Source: Bemisia tabaci
Taxonomy: Eukaryota; Arthropoda; Insecta; Hemiptera; Aleyrodidae
Assembly: GCF_918797505.1 (NCBI RefSeq)
Contig: NC_092796.1
Coordinates: 28,778,098-28,842,097 of the forward strand
DNA length: 64,000 bases
Direction: 5' to 3'
The translations under genes and the position numbers were made by a program. Below, in pieces: positions 11,191 through 21,772 of this stretch (position 1 is the first letter of the stretch; every line of letters begins with the position of its first letter). Under the pieces are notes generated by a model. That model did no database searches, was not told the origin of the DNA, and saw nothing but the letters and a program-made list of their open reading frames with translations.

Positions 11191-11333
11191 GCGACTTTGC
11201 AAGTTGGTAACACTGTTTGTCCTCCATTTAAATCCATTGAAAATATCGATTGTAGGTGAGGCAAGTTGTCTCGCCAAGGATCGATTGTTTTACATACATT
11301 TAAATGGAGGACACATAGTGTTACCAACTTGTT
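11191..11333. repeat. Small MITE of the 7.55-kb family
   Basis: Arms GCAAGTTGGTAACACTGTTT..CCTCCATTTAAAT and its complement (11305-11333) enclose ATATCGATTG..CGATTGTTTTAC. Confidence 0.65.
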
Positions 11334-11346
11334 TTCAGTTCGGATC

Positions 11347-11507
11347 CAGTAACGAGGCGTGAATGATCGATTATCGATATTTCTCCATTCGAATCCGTGG
11401 TAAATAATCGATAATGAAGGTGTTTGTCGCAGACGCCCTGTTTATCGATCCTTCTCCTAGAAATGGTAGATAAATTAATATATATTGCAACGCACGCGAT
11501 GCCACTA
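11347..11507. repeat. 164-bp CAGTGGCG-family MITE
   Basis: CAGTAACGAGGCGTGAATGA on the left and CGCACGCGATGCCACTA on the right enclose the family core. The flanks TTCGGATC and TTTCGATC match at 6/8. Confidence 0.7.
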
Positions 11508-11963
11508 TTTCGATCCTGCCCGCCGAAGCCTGAGTTTTACCAAGGTTGCAACTTTTCAACCCAGAGATTTGGTCAATGTAACCGAGAGAAAAGTTAACGA
11601 AACACTATCAACCGCACGCTTAGGTTACTTTGTGTTCTATTCCCATACCATACTCTAGCATTAAAAATTAAGAGTAACGCGTATCGCATAACGTCTGAGG
11701 CGCAAAGTGCTTGGGGGTCGGCCTTAAATTACGTAACGTTTTGGGGGCGTAGGGGGGGGGGGTTTGAGGAGAGCGTTTTACCATTTTGCTTCGTGAAAGG
11801 ATAGGGACCAGGACCTACGTGACAATAGCGTTACAAGCGGGCGGAGAGTCGTCAAAAATGACGAAAAGAATGCGCGTTGCGTATTTTAGGGACGGCCCCT
11901 GGGGGTCGCAGTCCCTAGTTAAAAAAAAAGTTGGTTACTTTGTCTTATTGTGCAGTGGCATTG

Positions 11964-12217
11964 CTGCCGTGCTAAGGAAGAACGCCGTATGAACATTCGA
12001 GAGTTGCCAAATTTCCATCGATAAAAATGCTCATTTTTTTGGAAAGTAATGAATATTTTCCCTTGAAATTTGTAGGACTAATCGGTGAAATTGCGAGCAA
12101 AATCATCAGAAAAAAGTACAGAAAAATACTCTCAAGGTTACCAGGAAATTCGTGTTGTACCAAAGGAAATTTGGCAACGCTTGAAGGTTCTTACGGCGAT
12201 CTTCCTCAGCACGGCGG
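11964..12217. repeat. CTGCCGTGC MITE
   Basis: CTGCCGTGCTAAGGAAGAAC opens the element and TTCCTCAGCACGGCGG closes it. The flanks ATTG and ATTT match at 3/4. Open frames that cross it are chance frames. Confidence 0.8.
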
Positions 12218-13035
12218 ATTTGTGAGTAGTACGCGGTGCACCGTCTACTTAGATACGATATCCGCGATAAAGGCGAATGCGGCGAATCGGCAAATCTGGA
12301 GTTGGCGAATGCTCGAGGCGTCTTGTTATTGTAATGACTCCGCTTTAATCAAATCACGTTTCGCGACAAATGCACAGCGGCACAGGGCAGAAAAGCACGG
12401 ACTCAACCCCAACCCCCAGCCCCCGATCCCGACACTCCCCCTCCCCCCGGAAGCGCCCGCCCGCTTCGACCTGACCCTCTGCCCCCTGTCGTCCCCGCTC
12501 GACACCCCCGTTCGGAGTAAATGAATTTTCGAGCCTCGATTCGCCCGGATGTTTTTTCGGACGCTGACAAATTCCGCCCCGACCGAGCACCGAGCGTTCA
12601 AAGTATGGATCGTCTGGTTGTTGCCGTCCTTTTGCTTATTTCCGCTTTGTTTCCTTCTTGTCCTATTTTCTCGATAACGCGCTACAGACGCATTTAGTGG
12701 TGCCGTCACGGAGCGATGTTGTTGGTTCGATACCTCGAAAGTCGAAATGTGCCCCAACAAACAAACATAACCTCTAAAACGAACAATTGATGGAAGAATG
12801 CTAAAATTAGCCTAAAACTAAAACATTAATCCGTGGGACCGAAAAATTATGAAAGCTAGTCATTTTCCAAAACGTTTGAGACCACATTCACAAGAATTGA
12901 TAATATATTAAGCTCGTGACGTAATACTTAGTCTTCGGACGAACGTTGTGTTCGTTTGTTGGGGCACATTTCGACTTTCGAGATATTAAATCGAGATGTG
13001 ACGTCACACTAAATGCGTCTAGGACGACTGCACTA
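12218..13035. other. Unassigned DNA with C-rich tract
   Basis: A GC-rich, C-run-laden stretch at 12400-12510 produces long proline- or glycine-rich frames that look spurious. Two blocks containing CATTTCGACTTTCGAGA face each other near 12735 and 12965 and may be ends of an unrecognised inverted-repeat element (about 12660-13020). Confidence 0.35.
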
Positions 13036-13190
13036 TCATGCTAAGGAAGAACGCCGTATGAGCCACCAGACGTTGCCGTATATCTTTCAATAAATATCGA
13101 TTTATCGGGAAAATTGTCAACATTTTACTTTGCATTTTTCAGATAATTTTGCCTGTAATTTAATGTAAAATATCCGAAAAGGAAAAATGA
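13036..13190. repeat. Left half of a CTGCCGTGC MITE
   Basis: ATGCTAAGGAAGAACGCCGT begins it and the interior TTTTTCAGATAATTTTG matches the family. The right end is missing. Confidence 0.6.
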
Positions 13191-13314
13191 GCACGACTTT
13201 CCTTTAGAGAACCTATACAGCGAGAGTATAGACAGATAAGAAACTCCGAAAATCCATTAGGCCTTCACCGATGCCTCCGCGAACAAAGTTAATGGGCCCA
13301 GAAATGCAGCCAAC

Positions 13315-14167
13315 CAGGGCCGGATTTAGGGGGTGGCCACATGGGCTGCGGCCCATGGCGAAAAATTCAGGGGGGCGGCAAATTTTGCACTTTTTTAAAT
13401 GTAGGTATAAAAAAATCGGATTCAGAAGAAAAATTGCAAATGAGAAAAGGCGACAAAATCTCTCATTTCCTGAGAGTATAGTAATTTCTAACTTTGTCGT
13501 CTTTCGGTGATACAAGAGACATCACCTTTTAATTAGTCGAGTTAAGAGAGAAACCAAACCCGCAATTTGGCCTGAAATGGCGCGGTGCAGAGAGCAATGA
13601 TGACGAGAACTTGAGATGAAAAGGAGAAGCCCTCGGCGCGGCGGTTGGCATGAAACACATATTAGCGCCTACAAGACTGCATGAATACTCCCTGCATTAC
13701 GTCAAACACAGTGCGGCCAGCAGCGGTCGACGCGAAACGCATAGCGCCTACAAGACTGCATGAATACTTCACGCATTGCGTCAAACACAGTGCGTTCAGC
13801 AGCGGTCGGCGAGAAACGCATAGCGCCTGCAAGACTGTGGGAATACTTCACGCATTGCGCAAAAACGCAGTTCAGTCAGCGCGGTGCGGCGGAAGTTAAA
13901 ATTATTAAACCATATTTATGTTTGTTCTTTCATAATTTTTTCGTTCATTTTTAATAAACCTAACTATCGCGCAAAGTTCAATGAACTTTTGCTTAGTGTT
14001 GACAGGGCTTTCGCAAAAAGTATGTCCAACATGAGTAAACGCGTCTTATGCACCTCTTCCCCGCCGTCATGTTCACTTGATGGTTTTATTGATGTTTCAA
14101 AACGAATGAGAAGGGGGCGGCAAAATACAGGCGGCCCATGGGCGGCAATTAGGTAAATCCGGCGCTG
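13315..14167 (+). mobile_element. Non-autonomous hAT-type element, copy 2
   Basis: This 853-bp element has ends CAGGGCCGGATTTAGGGG and TAGGTAAATCCGGCGCTG. Perfect 8-bp TSDs CAGCCAAC lie at 13307-13314 and 14168-14175. It contains three tandem ~79-bp units (13665, 13744, 13823) carrying GCGCCTACAAGACTG and ATACTTCACGCATTGCG. There is no transposase frame. Confidence 0.93.
13665..13880 (+). repeat. 79-bp tandem repeat inside the hAT element
   Basis: Units start at 13665, 13744 and 13823 with GCGCCT(A/G)CAAGACTG. The last is cut short. Related motifs lie in the other three hAT copies, at 54430-54570 and at 60721-60873. Confidence 0.85.
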
Positions 14168-14475
14168 CAGCCAACCTATGGATTTCAATTATCCAGAGCG
14201 ATTTACTAATACAATTATTAAGAGCTGTCATTTATAAAGTACGTATTTGACTTAGTTTTTATATATATTTACTCATTTTTGCGAAAAAACACTCATTTAT
14301 GTACATTCTTGGCCATATTGGTTAGAATTGAAATCTGCAGACTCTGCAAACTGGCAGTGAAATTGTGTGTGTTAGAAGTTGGTTAGAAGAATGGCTGCAC
14401 TTTTGGGCCCTAAGCCCTTCATGAAGCGATCTGTCCATACTCCTGCTATATAGGTACTCTTGGTTCCTTAAAAAT

Positions 14476-14541
14476 ACGTGTTTTATCCGGAGATTTTTGG
14501 AATCCCTCGAATGTTCATACGGCGCTCTTCCTTAGCACTGC
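14476..14541. repeat. Right-end fragment of a CTGCCGTGC MITE
   Basis: ACGTGTTTTATCCGGAG..TGTTCATACGGCGCTCTTCC and TTAGCACTGCAG match family right ends. Confidence 0.55.
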
Positions 14542-14611
14542 AGTGCAGAAAGAGGTGGGCGTCAAAAAATTACTTATTATCTCTTGGTATTCATGCCGTT
14601 GCTGAACAGTA

Positions 14612-14865
14612 CTACCATGCCAAGGAAAAACGCCATATGAGCTTTCCAAAGATGCCAGATTTTTTGATAAAACACGAATTTTGTGATAAACTTCTGAATG
14701 TTTTTCGTCCGATTTTCCAGATGATCTCGTTCAAATTTTAACCTCCAGTTTCTGAAGTTTGAAGGATGTATATTTATAACTTTTTAAGCCAACAAAAAAA
14801 AATATTTTCTTGGGAAATTTGGCAATATTTGAATGTTCATATGGCGTTCTTCCTTAGCGCAGCAT
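14612..14865. repeat. CTGCCGTGC MITE with 4-bp TSD
   Basis: CTACCATGCCAAGGAAAAAC and CTTCCTTAGCGCAGCAT are its ends. The flanks are AGTA on both sides (14608-14611 and 14866-14869). Confidence 0.8.
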
Positions 14866-15849
14866 AGTACTCATCTTTCTACTTCAGCGTGCGATATTTT
14901 ATTTACAAGGGATTTCCTAAAATGTTTCCACTGAAGATTTTTATATTAGCTGCAATTATCAATGAAAGGAAGGAAAACGAAGAAGTAGAAGAAGAAATAT
15001 CAGATTAAAAACATCATTATTTAAATGTGTGACTCATATTCCAAATTTTCAAACGAAAATTTCAGTAGACACCCTGAAAATTAATAAAAGCAGTTTTGTG
15101 TCAAATCGTTAACAGTGCCTCAAATGAAGATCAGTGATTTCCAAACTTCGTTTCATTTATTGCACCACGAATATCCGACCGACAGAATTTTGTGAAAGGC
15201 AAGGATTAAAATATTTTAGCAAACAATTTTGTAACGCTTTTGTTAAGCTTGGCAGCGATGGGGAGTTGTCGATGCCATTACGCTGCAGTGCGACGCGATA
15301 AAAATGTCCCCTCATTTTTCATGCTGAGTGCTCAGCCGTCCGAGCTTTAAAAGACTGCGAAGCAGGTCTGTCGTTGGAAATATTTAAAATATGGGGCGAA
15401 TGAAACCGTGAATTGAGATACTCGGGGAAAATCGAGGGCAACTTAAACGCTCAGAATGATTCAATCAGAAGCGCTGTTCTGTCATTTACCGGCTCAGACG
15501 TAGACAGTTTGAAGGACAGCTTCTACTGATGAGGGAGCCTTGCTATTCTCAGGCTCAAAATTGAACGAATTTAACAAAAAGCAGCATAACTGCATTTCAT
15601 CTTGCATAGTTGCCCTCGTGTTGTATTATTTTGAGAGGGAATTTCACTGAATTTTATCGGCAGCCCAAAGAAGATGTAGTGAAATTTTCGGACAGCTTCG
15701 TTGAACAATTTCTCTGTGAAAAAAGAAAACGGTGGCGGAAATTCTTAAACGTCGCATGGCGCTTGTGATACTTTAGCCGGGAGGTGACGAAATGAGAATA
15801 AAATTAAATTCACCCAATGATGACGGTTGAAGGTCGGTGTAAATCTTTC
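14866..15849. other. Unassigned DNA
   Basis: Mostly AT-rich unique-looking sequence. I see no bounded repeat and no convincing exon. Confidence 0.35.
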
Positions 15850-16025
15850 CCATGCGAGTTTTTGCAAATTAGTGCAGAATGGCGAAACCGCAATTACTCG
15901 ACTTTTTGATCATCAGTAATCAGTCATCAGTAAGCGAGTCTGAGCGTTGACTTACGGAAGTAGCTTTTACACTATACATACGGAAGATAGCAGTGTGAGG
16001 TCTCTGAAATGCATTGTCTCTGCTC
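15850..16025 (+). repeat. Dispersed repeat shared with 47.9 kb
   Basis: GCGAGTTTTTGCAA, TTTTACACTATACATACGGAAG, AGGTCTCTGAAA and CATTGTCTCTG recur in the same order at 47925-48205, where a MITE interrupts the homologous stretch. Confidence 0.55.
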
Positions 16026-16814
16026 CCATAATGCGAAGATCGTGAATGCAACACTTTCCCTTCATAGGTACTCAGTTCTAACATCCTGTTATTGTTCCAT
16101 ATTCTCTAATCTCTAATTCCTAATATTCCACGCTTCTCCCTGATCAAGAGGGAAAGGCAAACCGCAAGACAATCAAGTAAGTGAGGTACCCACTTTAATT
16201 ATCCTAACAGTTTTACGTCTGGGTGAAGTCCACGATTAATCATGGCGCGGCCTTGTTCAAGAGCGATAAAAAGAGAGAAAAGTGCAATTAGAACTCTCCC
16301 AAGTTGCGGCGCTGTAACGGTTTCAAATTTCGATCGACTCAACCTTTTAATCAGCGGACTCGGGGCGTCAATTAGCAGGTGAAAAAGGAGGAGAGGAACA
16401 AAAGAGAAAAAATTCGAGGCCAATCTCAGACGGACCAACGGCCAGCCGCCGCGCCGTGCTTACTCCTTCAAACCAAAACAAGGGAAACGAAGAAGAAAAA
16501 GAACAAAACAGAGGAGCCAAATAAAACAAAGCGGTAAGCTCCGATGCAACTTTCACTATATGTGTATCCGAAGTTGCCAGACCACAATATCCTCATTTTG
16601 GAGATTTTTAAAATATGAGCTGATTTTTGTTTATTTTTTAAATTTTTGAAGTGCCCTTATTTCTCTTCAAAAAAAAGAAAACTAAAAAACTCAGTCAACA
16701 GGCCCCCAGACTAGATATCGACGGTACAACTTTCAAACCACGCATCTTGGTTTGCAACGTTGCAAAATTCCTGTCACGTGTACTTTATTTTTTAAAAGGA
16801 AAACTACTCAATTT
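16026..16814. other. Unassigned DNA
   Basis: I see no supported gene. Purine-rich minus-strand frames at 16199-16556 are low complexity. A block ACCACGCATCTTGGTTTGCAA near 16738 belongs to the CCACGTATC repeat also seen at 26381, 38320 and 55575. Confidence 0.35.
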
Positions 16815-16940
16815 TCATGGTGCTAGGTAACTTTTCCTAATTTTTTTTTCCTATATCAGGTTTTCCTAATACTTTTTTCCCACTCGTTTTTTGTCCCATT
16901 ACAGTAAATCCTACGGGTGTGATGTCCCACTGGCTTTTTT
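16815..16940 (-). repeat. GGGAAAAA-type degenerate tandem repeat
   Basis: On the minus strand, TGTAATGGGACAAAAAACGA is followed by iterated GTGGGAAAAAA and TAGGAAAA units. The same phrase occurs on the plus strand at about 50028-50080. Confidence 0.5.
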
Positions 16941-17300
16941 TCCTGAGGGTGTTTTTCCCAAAAATCCATTAATAGTTGAAACGTAAACATGAGTAGAGCA
17001 AATGTGGAAATGTTTCAAAAAATGTAAAATTCCCTCAGCGAGCCGAATACTAGCTCGCGAACAGGAGACAGAACAATTTTCAGTAAGAAACAATGTTTTA
17101 GGAAAAATGACTTGCCACCAATTTTCATTCTTTAAAACTTCCGTGGTTTTTCTGCTCAAAGCGAAGAGAATTCTGTGAAATCCTCAAGAAATGATGTTGA
17201 TTCGCTCTTAGAAAAAATAAGAGTTCTCTTCTAGGTACGTTATCCTCAGATTTGCTACCGATAAAAACCGGCTACGTCGATTTCAAAATGCTACAACACT

Positions 17301-17470
17301 CGGCGCGGCGTGGCGTGAATTGCGATGTATCGATTATTGTTATGCCATTTAAACCTATGGTATAAAATCGATTATTGAGGTGTTCGCTGCGAACGACCTG
17401 TTCATCGTTCCTTTTCTATAGGTTTAAATGACAGATCAATCGATATATCGCAAAGCACGCCACGCCACTG
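17301..17470. repeat. 164-bp CAGTGGCG-family MITE with 8-bp TSD
   Basis: CGGCGCGGCGTGGCGTGAAT and GCACGCCACGCCACTG are its ends. Perfect 8-bp TSDs ACAACACT lie at 17293-17300 and 17471-17478, which supports a hAT-type origin for this small family. Confidence 0.88.
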
Positions 17471-17959
17471 ACAACACTGATGATTGATGTGCGTCGGCGG
17501 TGAAAATGGCGAGCGAAGAGTAGGAATTATGTCTCAATCTTAGGCTACTCGTCAAACCTCGTTGGGATGAGAGGGTTGACATGATTCAGGAACTTTTTCA
17601 CCTTCTTTTCTCAGCCTATTTTATCGAGGAGACATGACCTCTCCCAGAAAAGCCACGAAAGATCCTCCCGATTCATTTTAGCGCTGTGCAGTATACATAT
17701 AGTCCAGGAATGCCTGCAACAAAATACATCGTATCATGCTTATTTTTTTTTTTAGAAAATGAAATATTCAATTGTGAAGGTGACTGAATATTTCTAGTTC
17801 TATACTTGAAAATCATGAGTGATTGGCAAGAGGGGCTCCGGTAGGAAACCGCGTAAGGCTCAAATCGTTGATGCTGAGGTTCCGAAAAGGTTTTTCTGAG
17901 AGATGAGAGATCGATCATGAAGACATTTCTAAGCTTCTGGCCCTGATTGAAATTAGTGT

Positions 17960-18105
17960 CGTTTATTGGAAGTAAGATTATTGAAACACCATTTTCCCAC
18001 CATTTGAATATATGTAAAACAATGGATTCTTGGTGCGGGAGCTTGCTTATCCTTTTTGATAGATTTAAATGGAGGAAAGACAGTGTTGTCAAGTTGGAAA
18101 ATCCC
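17960..18105. repeat. Decayed member of the 7.55-kb MITE family
   Basis: TATGTAAAACAATGGATTCT, GGGAGCTTGCTTATCC and TTTAAATGGAGGAAAGACAG follow family order. The left end is diverged. Confidence 0.45.
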
Positions 18106-18279
18106 GAGTGACTGGAATAATTATCCATATGCTACGATGCTGGACGGGCGGTTCAGGGAATGGGAGTCGAAGCTCGGGCTGCGTGCAATTAAATTATTAG
18201 CCTCGTTGAAACGGTCTCCTGGGCCGGTCTCCGGTCGTCGCTCGTCGGTGGCCGGTCGTGGTGTCGGTCTCGGGGCAAC

Positions 18280-18395
18280 GTTCGACTTGGGTCCCGTGGT
18301 CCCGTGTCGGTGATTAGGTAACCGACTTGGGTCCCGGTGGACTTTGCTCCCGATCGAGTTGGGTCCCAATGGACTTTGGTCACTCCTAACGTTAA
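18280..18395 (+). repeat. GACTTGGGTCCC repeats, left cluster
   Basis: Three imperfect copies of CGACTTGGGTCCC (the third reads CGAGTTGGGTCCC) occur within ~80 bp. Three copies of the complement GGGACCCAAGTCGG lie at 20965-21045, beyond the FLYWCH exon and hairpin, so the clusters form a large interrupted inverted pair. Confidence 0.6.
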
Positions 18396-18476
18396 AGGAA
18401 GATATTAGTAAATTCGGCAACCGTGCCTCGCTATGGAATCGCCGAGAAGCAACACAATCTTTTTTCTTTTTAATCT

Positions 18477-18482
18477 TTTATT
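18477..18482 (-). terminator. AATAAA polyadenylation signal
   Basis: AATAAA on the minus strand lies about 125 bp beyond the stop of the FLYWCH frame. That fits a terminal exon, although single AATAAA hexamers are common in AT-rich DNA. Confidence 0.35.
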
Positions 18483-18605
18483 TTTCTTTTATAGAAAAAA
18501 CAATACATTTGTTCCTATTCATTTTTATAAATCAGGGAAACAAGGAACGGTCACGTTTTGTGACCTAGTCAGTACAAATAAAACAATCTAAAAATGACAA
18601 GACAC

Positions 18606-18929
18606 TTACGACGGAAGGAACTTTTTAGAAACTAAGCGAACGTATTCAAAACGATTTACTTCTTTGATCAAGTACTTGGTCATAGTTTCATCTATGAATT
18701 TTTTCTTCTTAATGTGTTCAGAAGGTTTAACGGGTGGGGAAGTATCATTGAATTTGATATACGTTTCCGTTTGAACTTTCACTAAAGCGTTTGCTAATGT
18801 AAAAATATTTGGACTTTTACATTTACTATTTGCACAGCACCACCGCTCAACGTTTTTGCTTAGTTTTTCATGGAAACGGAATTTATAATTGTTAATCACT
18901 AATAACTGTTTGCCTTTTGAACTGAACAT
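18606..18929 (-). pseudogene. FLYWCH-type zinc-finger exon, 5' part severed by a giant hairpin
   Basis: FLYWCH fingers are DNA- or protein-binding modules found in chromatin factors such as Mod(mdg4) isoforms and in MULE-derived proteins. The 107-codon frame has the family layout near its start: KGKQLLV at 5-11, aromatic positions Y15, F17 and F19, then W30-C31-C32 and C37-K38. The distal HxH expected some 20 residues after the second cysteine is not visible (TETYIKFND lies there), so the finger may be degenerate. A lysine-rich tail follows. The frame ends at TAA, which overlaps a GTAAGT donor at 18609-18604, so the exon is either terminal (AATAAA at 18482-18477) or spliced there. Immediately upstream, at 18931, the 1.8-kb hairpin begins. 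The frame resumes beyond it at 20752, and the annotated ATG spans the TA insertion site, so it is probably an internal Met. An alternative 3' exon of a Mod(mdg4)-like gene is a speculative reading. Confidence 0.6.
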
Positions 18930-18930
18930 A

Positions 18931-20750
18931 CAGGGTTATTCAAAAGTTACGCACCACTGGCCATAACTTTAGTTCTAATTATGATATCGATTTGCGGTTT
19001 GTGGCGTCCTTCCTCATATCGAGGGGGAAACTTTTTGAGGTACTTTTCAGTTCTTCACCCCCCCCAGGGGGAGGGGGGGCGGGGGGCAACTCAAAAATTT
19101 CAAATGGCAACCCCCATCATGTGATACATCGTTAGAAAGAGCATGAAAAAAGAAAATTTTTGGCGCAAACCGGAAGTCGATCTGACCCCCCTGTCAAAAG
19201 TTAGGGGGGTCCAAAGGTTATTTAGGGGGTCCGTACCTTCATTTTATAGAGTAGCTTCGGCGGCTCTTGGACATACCGTTTCTCTTTTCAAAGAGTCCTC
19301 GAATACTCCAAGTCTGATACCGAAGTCTTCATATTGCCCCCGGGCCACCACAGCCCCCCCCCCCCCGTAGGGGGGGATGGGCCTGTTACAATGAAACATT
19401 GCATTATAATGCGAAAAGTCACAGAAGAGCTTCAAACTTAGCATCAAATCCGAGTGGAACTTCTTGCCAATGTTAACGCAAACGCAGCCTGCGACTTTAA
19501 AGTGAGTTTTCAAAACTCTTAGCCCCCTGCCCCCCCCCCTCATTTTTGGTTGCAGAGCGGGTAAAAACCGGGAAATTCACTACAAATAATGCCCGAAACT
19601 AATGTCCAACTTGAGGAGGACCCTTGAAACGTTGCGATCAGTCGGAGCATTGAAATACAAGGACTGCCACCCCCTTAAAGTACGGAAACATCCAAAACAC
19701 CCCCGCTGCCCCCCTCATTTTTCGTTGCGGAGCGGGTAAAAACCGGGAAAATCGCCAGAAATGATGACCGAAACCACTGTAGAACTTGACGAGAACCCTT
19801 GAAACGTTGCGGTCAGTCGGAGAACTGCAACACAGGAACTGCCGCCCACTTTAAGGACGGAAACACCCATAAAACCCCCGCTGCCCCCCTCTTTTTTCGT
19901 TGCAGAGCTGGTAAGAACCGGGGCATCATTTCTGGCGATTTTCCCGGTTTTTACCCGCTCCGTAACGAAAAATGAGGGGGGCAGCGGGGGTGTTTTGGAT
20001 ATTTCCGTACTTTAAGGGGGTGGCAGTCCTTGTATTTCAATGCTCCGACTGATCGCAACGTTTCAAGGGTCCTCCTCAAGTTGGACATTAGTTTCGGGCA
20101 TTATTTGTAGTGAATTTCCCGGTTTTTACCCGCTCTGCAACCAAAAATGAGGGGGGGCAGGGGGCTAAGAGTTTTGAAAACTCACTTTAAAGTCGCAGGC
20201 TGCGTTTGCGTTAACATTGGCAAGAAGTTCCACTCGGATTTGATGCTAAGTTTGAAGCTCTTCTGTGACTTTTCGCATTATAATGCAATGTTTCATTGTA
20301 ACAGGCCCATCCCCCCCTACGGGGGGGGGCTGTGGTGGCCCGGGGGCAATATGAAGACTTCGGTATCAGACTTGGAGTATTCGAGGACTCTTTGAAAAGA
20401 GAAACGGTATGTCCAAGAGCCGCCGAAGCTACTCTATAAAATGAAGGTACGGACCCCCTAAATAACCTTTGGACCCCCCTAACTTTTGACAGGGGGGTCA
20501 GATCGACTTCCGGTTTGCGCCAAAAATTTTCTTTTTTCATGCTCTTTCTAACGATGTATCACATGATGGGGGTTGCCATTTGAAATTTTTGAGTTGCCCC
20601 CCGCCCCCCTCCCCCTGGGGGGGTGAAGAACTGAAAAGTACCTCAAAAAGTTTCCCCCTCGATATGAGGAAGGACGCCACAAACCGCAAATCGATATCAT
20701 AATTAGAACTAAAGTTATGGCCAGTGGTGCGTAACTTTTGAATAACCCTG
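18931..20750. mobile_element. Giant hairpin element, 1.82 kb, TA target duplication
   Basis: Arms of about 836 bp (18931-19766) and 827 bp (19924-20750) are almost perfectly complementary, with a 157-nt centre. The ends are CAGGGTTATTCAAAAGTT and its complement. TA flanks both sides (18929-18930 and 20751-20752). The arms contain G/C runs, a ~75-bp block (about 19099-19175) conserved in the 1.2-kb hairpin, and ~184-bp tandem units near the centre marked by GAGCGGGTAAAAACCGGG. It encodes no recognisable protein and disrupts the FLYWCH exon. CAGGG ends with a 2-bp TA duplication are compatible with a Tc1/mariner-like non-autonomous element. The class is inferred. Confidence 0.85.
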
Positions 20751-20751
20751 T

Positions 20752-20784
20752 AATGCTCCATAGCTGCTCCGACGCTACGTCAGA
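20752..20784 (-). pseudogene. Upstream fragment of the FLYWCH exon
   Basis: On the minus strand, an acceptor-like ATCAGTAATCAG is followed by eleven codons (SDVASEQLWSI) that run directly into the TA at the hairpin border. Removing the hairpin and one TA joins this frame in phase with the 18929-18606 frame, with no stop or shift. The exact acceptor is uncertain because three CAG positions lie close together. Confidence 0.45.
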
Positions 20785-20959
20785 CTGATTACTGATTACT
20801 GATGTGGTGTGTAAAACAACACCTATCATCACACGGCGGCCGAATGACTGGGAATCTGATAAGACGTGAGACATTTCATCGCTTACATAGTTGCCAAACT
20901 AGCAAACTTCCTGATTCAATGCCGATTACGCGGGACTTAATTAGGTTGGAACATAAATG

Positions 20960-21050
20960 CATTGGGACCCAAGTCGGATCTCCTTAATTGACCGCGGGAC
21001 CCAAGTCGGATATTTTTTTGGGGAACGGGACCCAAGTCGGAAACTGCGGT
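20960..21050 (-). repeat. GACTTGGGTCCC repeats, right cluster (inverted)
   Basis: Three copies of GGGACCCAAGTCGGA lie within 80 bp, opposite in orientation to the 18280-18395 cluster. Confidence 0.65.
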
Positions 21051-21449
21051 CTCGGTCGCCCAAGTCATCGACCAGGAATGACCAGGGTCCCGCTTCTCTC
21101 CTCTCATTGTGAGGACTGGTCCGGTCCGCACTTTGACTCCCATCCCTTCCCCGCCCCCCGCCCCCCCCCCCCCGCCACCCATGGACGCCGCGCCGCCGCG
21201 CCACGGAGCAGTGCCGATCGCACTCGCGGGTAGCATCCCGCGGACTCGCGACTCGCGTAAATCAACCATGTTGCCAGTTCAGACCATGGGGTACAAACCT
21301 CTCTACCGCCCCCCTTCCCGGTTTAGGGTTCTCCCTGTGGCTAATCAGCGTTGCCTTTGGGGGTCAGGAGATCTGAATTTCGGATTCCTTGGGGTTCATT
21401 ACCTAGGAAAACGTGTTTTTCTATCCGTTGCATGTTTAGGTAGGAGTGG

Positions 21450-21772
21450 AAAACATGTTTGGGTTTTCGGGATCACCCTGTATATGCTCAATAGCACAGG
21501 ATGGTACGGATTACTCTGAATGACCAAGGTGTTTATAATGAGCTTTGTTGCCTTTACGCACCTTTCTCATAGATACTGCGCTTCGATAGAGGCGTCTGAA
21601 GGAGCAGTCATAAAACATGTTAGGGTTTTCGGATCACCCTGTATATACTCAATAGTACAGGATGGTATGGATTACTCTGAATAACCAAGGTGTTTATGAT
21701 GAGCTTTGTTGCCCTTACGCACCTTTCTCATAGATACTGCGCTTCAATAGAGGCGCCTGAAGGAGCATTCAT
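21450..21772 (+). repeat. 162-bp tandem duplication
   Basis: Copies begin AAAACATGTT at 21450 and 21612. They share GGATCACCCTGTATA, CACAGGATGGTACGGATTAC and CGCACCTTTCTCATAGATAC with few differences, so the duplication looks recent. Confidence 0.85.

Noticed and set aside
12027..12760. Plus- and minus-strand frames of 165 and 144 codons
   Set aside because: The plus frame is mostly a CTGCCGTGC MITE, and the rest lies in a C-rich tract. Both look compositional.
19143..20540. Mirror-image open frames in the giant hairpin arms
   Set aside because: Each frame appears twice only because the arms are inverted copies. They include G/C runs and show no protein family.
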